Below are positions 60,583 to 64,000 of a stretch of 64,000 bases of DNA, piece by piece. The translations under genes were made by a program, and so were the position numbers. The stretch is from Microbacterium sp. TNHR37B (GTDB lineage Bacteria > Actinomycetota > Actinomycetes > Actinomycetales > Microbacteriaceae). Below the pieces are notes generated by a model. It searched no databases, was not told where the DNA came from, and was given only the letters and a program-made list of their open reading frames with translations. Positions within the stretch are counted from its first letter, which is position 1; every line of letters starts with the position of its first letter. The stretch covers positions 186,001 to 250,000 of the forward strand of contig NZ_LQGV01000004.1 of the NCBI RefSeq assembly GCF_001620065.1, in the 5' to 3' direction.

Positions 60583-60637
60583 CAGGTGGCGCAACACGCT
60601 GCTATCCGCGGGGCATAACAGCGTGTTGCGCCACCTG
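60583..60637. terminator. Perfect 19-bp inverted repeat, likely bidirectional terminator
   Basis: Arms 60583-60601 and 60619-60637 are exact complements around a 17-nt loop (CAGGTGGCGCAACACGCTG). One further pair nearly extends them. It lies between the convergent tetR and FAD oxidase genes. A CCTCCCGG microsatellite-like tract precedes it at about 60541-60575. Confidence 0.75.
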
Positions 60638-60668
60638 TGCAGGCGAGGGTCCGGCCCGGGCCTCTCGA

Positions 60669-62030
60669 TCAGTGGCGGCCGGAGACGACGTCGGCGATGC
60701 GGGCGACGGGGGAGGTGCGGGATCGGCCGCGCGACTCCTGCCGGTCGGCGAGGTGGTAGGCGGCGTACAGCCCCTGCACGGCCAGCCAGCGCAGCGGCTC
60801 CGGCTCCCAGCGCCGGGCCTGATGCCCGACCCAGGGGAGCGTCGTCCGCTCCGTCTCCCGGCCCAGCACGAGGTCGGCGAGGGTGCGCCCGGCGAGGTTG
60901 GTCGTCGCCACGCCGGTGCCGACGTAGCCGCCCGCCCACCCGATCCCCGTGCCGCGGTCCAGACCGACCGTCGCCGACCAGTCGCGGGGGACCCCCAGCA
61001 CGCCCGCCCACGCGTGATCCACCGGCACGCGTGCCGCCGCGGGGAAGAACGAACGCAGGAGCGCGGTGAGGTTCTCGATCGTCCGGGTCTGCGTGCGGCC
61101 GTCGGAGTCGACGCGCGAGCCGTAACGGTAGGGCACTCCGCGTCCGCCGAACGCGATGCGGTCGTCGGCCGTGCGCTGCGCGTACATGTACACGTGTGCG
61201 CCGTCGCCGAGCGTGGTCGCGCCGTTCCAGCCGATCTCCTCCCAGGCCTCCGGAGGCAGGGGAGCGGTCACGATCATCGACGAGTTCATCGGCAGCCAGG
61301 TGCGGTGCTCCCCCGCGAGGTCCGGAGTGAACCCCTCCGTGGCGCGGAGGACGTGCTCGGCCCGCACGACGCCGCGATCGGTCACCGCCCGCCCGGGTTC
61401 GATCGCCCGCACGGTGGTGTCCTCGTAGATCCGCACGCCGCGCCGTTCCACCGCGGCCGCGAGGCCGCGCACCAGCTTGGCAGGGTGCAGGCGCGCGCAG
61501 TGGGGGTGCCAGACCGAGCCGACGGCCCCCGCCACCCGGACGTGCGCGGCCGTCTCCGCCGCGTCCCCGAGCCGGACATCGGTGTGGGGCCACGTGTTCT
61601 CCTCGGCGAAGAAGGCACGCAGCCGGCCCCACTGCGCGGCATTGCGCGCGACGGTGAGCTCTCCGCCCTTGCGGATGTCGGCGTCGATCCCCTCGTCGCC
61701 GGCGACGCGGATCACCTCGTCCACCGTCTCGTTCATGGCCCGCTGCTGACGTGACCCGCCCTCGCGGCCGTAGGCTTCCCGGCCGCCGGTGACCGAGTTC
61801 GTGAGCCATCCGCCGTTGCGTCCCGACGCGCCGAACCCGGCGAACCGCCGCTCCAGCACGACGATGCGCAGGTCGGGCTGCAGGGATGCGAGATAGTAGG
61901 CCGCCCAGAGCCCCGTGAAGCCCGCGCCGACGATCGCGACGTCGACCTGCATGTCGCCGGGAAGCGGTGGGCGGCTCTCCGGGAGACCGATCTGCTGCCA
62001 CCAGTGCGAGACGCCCCCGTTGCCGGTCAT
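60669..62030 (-). CDS. FAD-dependent oxidoreductase (glycine oxidase/PuuB-like amine oxidase)
   Basis: A 453-residue DAO-fold flavoprotein. The FAD fingerprint is VAIVGAGFTGLWAAYYLA at about 31-48, then GFGASGRNGG, which is frequent in gamma-glutamylputrescine oxidase (PuuB) and related enzymes. A C-terminal WAGGYVGTGVATTNLAGR closes the flavin site. It probably oxidises a primary or secondary amine with release of ammonia and H2O2. It is transcribed after the aminotransferase gene, 13 bp apart, so it belongs to a three-gene run with mmsA. It is the nearest link between the decarboxylase products and the downstream steps. Confidence 0.87.
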   Translation of the reverse strand: MTGNGGVSHWWQQIGLPESRPPLPGDMQVDVAIVGAGFTGLWAAYYLASLQPDLRIVVLERRFAGFGASGRNGGWLTNSVTGGREAYGREGGSRQQRAMNETVDEVIRVAGDEGIDADIRKGGELTVARNAAQWGRLRAFFAEENTWPHTDVRLGDAAETAAHVRVAGAVGSVWHPHCARLHPAKLVRGLAAAVERRGVRIYEDTTVRAIEPGRAVTDRGVVRAEHVLRATEGFTPDLAGEHRTWLPMNSSMIVTAPLPPEAWEEIGWNGATTLGDGAHVYMYAQRTADDRIAFGGRGVPYRYGSRVDSDGRTQTRTIENLTALLRSFFPAAARVPVDHAWAGVLGVPRDWSATVGLDRGTGIGWAGGYVGTGVATTNLAGRTLADLVLGRETERTTLPWVGHQARRWEPEPLRWLAVQGLYAAYHLADRQESRGRSRTSPVARIADVVSGRH

Positions 62031-62043
62031 CGGCGGCCGCTCC

Positions 62044-63417
62044 TCAGCCTCGCGCCGCGTCGTCGGCCACCGCGAGGGCGGCGTCGATGATGTCGAGCCC
62101 GCGGACGAGGTCCTCCTCCGAGATCACGAGGGGCGGGGCCACGTGCACCCGGTTGAAGTGCGTGAACGGCCACAGCCCCGCCTTCTTGCAGACAGCCGCG
62201 AACGCCGTCATCGGGGCGGCGTCGGCGCCGGTGGCGTTGAACGGCACGAGCGGCTCCCGCGTCTCCCGGTCGCGGACCAGCTCGATCGCCCAGAACAGTC
62301 CCCGTCCGCGCACCTCGCCCACCGACGGATGCGCCTGGGCCATCTCCGCCAACCGCGGCGCCACGACGCGCTCGCCGAGGTCCCGCACCCGTTCCAGGAT
62401 CCCGTCACGCGCGAAGACCTCGAACGTGGCCACCCCGGGCGCGCACGCCAGGGGGTGCCCGGAGTAGGTGAGGCCGCCGGGGAAGGACACCGTGTCGAAG
62501 TGGGCGGCGATCCGGTCGGAGATCACGACTCCTCCCAGCGGCACGTACCCGGAGTTCACGCCCTTCGCGAAGGTGATGAGATCGGGGACCACGTCGAACG
62601 CCTGGAAGGCGAACCACTCGCCGATGCGTCCGAAACCGACCATGACCTCGTCGGCGATGTAGACGATCCCGTACTTGTCGCACAGGGCGCGGACCCCGGG
62701 GAGATACCCCGGGGGCGGAACGAGCACGCCGTTCGTGCCGACCACCGTCTCCAGGATGATCGCCCCGATCGTGGAGGCACCTTCGAGCACGATCGTCTGC
62801 TCCAGGTGGGCGAGCGCGCGCTCGGTCTCCTGCTCGGGGCTCTCGGAGTGGAAGGGTGACCGGTACGCGTACGGCCCGAAGAAGTGGACGACGGAGGCGT
62901 CGGCCGGCTCGTTCGGCCAGCGCCGCGGGTCACCGGTGAGGGTGATCGCCGTCGAGGTGTTGCCGTGGTAGCTGCGGTACATCGCCAGCACCTTGCGTTT
63001 GCCGGTGACCAGGCGCGCCATCCGTACCGCGTTCTCGTTCGCGTCTGCGCCGCCGTTGGTGAAGAACACCTTCGACATGCCATCGGGGGCCACCTCGGAG
63101 ATGCGGCGGGCGAGGTCGCCGCGCACGTCGTTGGCCATCGACGGCTGGATGGTGGCCAGCCGGCCGGCCTGCTCCTGGATCGCGGCGACGAGGTCGGGGT
63201 GCTGGTGGCCGAGGTTGAGGTTGACCAGCTGCGACGAGAAGTCGAGGTAGCGCTGGCCGTCGTAGTCCCAGAACGTGGCGCCCTCGCCCCCGGCGACGGG
63301 GAGCGGATCGATCAGCGCCTGCGCGCTCCAGGAATGGAAGACGTGGCCGCGGTCGTCGGCGCGGACGCGCGCGTCGGTCGTCGCGGCGTCGGGGGTGAGG
63401 CTGTCAAGGGTGGTCAT
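62044..63417 (-). CDS. Class III aminotransferase (omega-amino acid/putrescine to pyruvate type)
   Basis: A 457-residue PLP enzyme. It starts HSWSAQ, DPLPVAGGEGATFWD, then has FTNGGADANENAVRMAR (cofactor loop), ADEVMVGFGRIGEW and the PLP lysine in ITFAKGVNSGYVPLGG. The FxxSxQ N-terminal pattern and sequence around the lysine fit omega-transaminases such as beta-alanine or putrescine to pyruvate enzymes. The start ATG 63417 follows a CGATG-like weak site, and a longer frame upstream is Arg-rich and rejected. It sits between mmsA and the FAD oxidase and so supplies a semialdehyde. Confidence 0.9.
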   Translation of the reverse strand: MTTLDSLTPDAATTDARVRADDRGHVFHSWSAQALIDPLPVAGGEGATFWDYDGQRYLDFSSQLVNLNLGHQHPDLVAAIQEQAGRLATIQPSMANDVRGDLARRISEVAPDGMSKVFFTNGGADANENAVRMARLVTGKRKVLAMYRSYHGNTSTAITLTGDPRRWPNEPADASVVHFFGPYAYRSPFHSESPEQETERALAHLEQTIVLEGASTIGAIILETVVGTNGVLVPPPGYLPGVRALCDKYGIVYIADEVMVGFGRIGEWFAFQAFDVVPDLITFAKGVNSGYVPLGGVVISDRIAAHFDTVSFPGGLTYSGHPLACAPGVATFEVFARDGILERVRDLGERVVAPRLAEMAQAHPSVGEVRGRGLFWAIELVRDRETREPLVPFNATGADAAPMTAFAAVCKKAGLWPFTHFNRVHVAPPLVISEEDLVRGLDIIDAALAVADDAARG

Positions 63418-63440
63418 CGTGTGCTCCGGATCGTCGGGGG

Positions 63441-64000
63441 TCAGGAGTTCTGGGGGAAGCCGAGGTTGATGCCGCCGTGTGCGCCGTCGCCGCGCGTCGC
63501 GGGGTCGATCCACCGTGCGGTGACCGCCTTCTCGCGAGTGAAGAAGTCGAACCCGTGCGCGCCGTAGGCTTTGGCGTCGCCGAACAGCGACTGCTTCCAA
63601 CCGCCGAACGAGTGGTAGGCGACGGGGACGGGGATCGGCACATTGATGCCGATCATCCCCACCTGCACCTCGTGCTGGAAGCGCCGGGCAGCACCGCCGT
63701 CGTTGGTGAAGATCGCCGTGCCGTTGCCGAACCGGCCGGAGTTGATGAGGTCGACGCCCGCCTGGAACGAGGGGACGCGGACGACCGACAGCACCGGTCC
63801 GAAGATCTCCTCGGTGTAGGCGCGCGAGGACGTGGGCACTCTGTCCAGCAGGGTCGGACCGAAGAAGAAGCCGTCTTCGTGCCCGTCGACGGTGAGGCCG
63901 CGACCGTCCACGACGACCTCGGCGCCGTCCCGCTCGGCGGTGTCGACGTACGCGGACACGGTGTCGCGATGGGCACGGGTGATCAGCGGCCCCATGTCGG
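63441..64000 (-). CDS. mmsA: Methylmalonate-semialdehyde dehydrogenase (CoA-acylating), C-terminal part
   Basis: Oxidises methylmalonate or malonate semialdehyde to propionyl-CoA or acetyl-CoA with NAD and CoA. Only the last roughly 186 residues are in the window. They include EEIFGPVLSVVRV and the C-terminal block IPVPVAYHSFGGWKQSLFGD followed by HGFDFFTREK, which separates MmsA from other aldehyde dehydrogenases. The upstream part lies beyond the right edge. It is 23 bp from the aminotransferase gene, forming a transamination-oxidation pair, as in beta-alanine degradation. Confidence 0.93.
   Translation of the reverse strand, partial: DMGPLITRAHRDTVSAYVDTAERDGAEVVVDGRGLTVDGHEDGFFFGPTLLDRVPTSSRAYTEEIFGPVLSVVRVPSFQAGVDLINSGRFGNGTAIFTNDGGAARRFQHEVQVGMIGINVPIPVPVAYHSFGGWKQSLFGDAKAYGAHGFDFFTREKAVTARWIDPATRGDGAHGGINLGFPQNS

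Overview
The window is about 70% GC, gene-dense and free of introns. It uses GTG starts freely and has many 4-nt ATGA or GTGA stop/start overlaps. Gene content and order point to an actinobacterium of the Microbacteriaceae, most likely Microbacterium-like: pgm, pheA, photolyase, lipid kinase, serS, HAD, tRNA-Ser and LCP in one stretch, a pair of small conserved Micrococcales-type proteins, and several carbohydrate ABC operons run by LacI, GntR and TetR regulators. I see no rRNA, CRISPR array, insertion sequence or prophage.

Layout. Positions 1-10.4 kb are core housekeeping: phosphoglucomutase (partial), prephenate dehydratase, an LLM flavin oxidoreductase, DNA photolyase, lipid kinase, seryl-tRNA synthetase, a HAD phosphatase, two tRNA-Ser genes and an LCP cell-wall ligase between them. 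Positions 10.4-11.9 kb, just past tRNA-Ser(GCT), are lower in GC and hold a frameshifted membrane-protein gene and an unknown gene. At 11.9-14.9 kb is a 987-residue kinase/class III aminotransferase fusion. At 15.2-22 kb is a ribose or deoxyribose operon (kinase, ABC transporter, RbsD mutarotase, DeoC-type aldolase, GntR regulator). Positions 22-26.9 kb hold a Ser/Thr kinase, two MarR regulators, small unknown proteins and a TetR regulator.

Positions 27-41.7 kb look like a plant-polysaccharide sugar locus: GH42 and GH35 beta-galactosidases, a DUF1349 protein, a five-gene overlapping rhamnose operon (rhaM, rhaI, esterase-like hydrolase, fused rhaD/lactaldehyde dehydrogenase, rhaB), a LacI regulator with matching operators, a second class II aldolase and a serine hydrolase. 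Positions 41.8-52.8 kb are a second, uncharacterised sugar system: two Gfo/Idh dehydrogenases, an ABC importer, a DUF624-like protein, a DUF993 TIM barrel with a candidate Schiff-base lysine, a sugar-phosphate isomerase-like protein, a LacI repressor and glycerate kinase. Five near-palindromic operators (consensus GGAAAGCGCTTTCC) tie its three promoters together. I consider this the best candidate for an undescribed pathway.

Positions 52.8-55.5 kb carry a HelD/HelR-like helicase and a zinc-ribbon GIY-YIG-like protein. Positions 55.7-64 kb carry an amine-catabolism cluster: group II decarboxylase, amidase and agmatine deiminase on one overlapping transcript, a TetR regulator with a perfect 16-bp palindrome, then an FAD amine oxidase, an omega-aminotransferase and methylmalonate-semialdehyde dehydrogenase (partial).

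The intergenic spaces contain an unusual number of long inverted repeats. Three are copies of one structured element, with outer and inner arms at nearly constant spacing, near 15.0, 22.0 and 37.3 kb.
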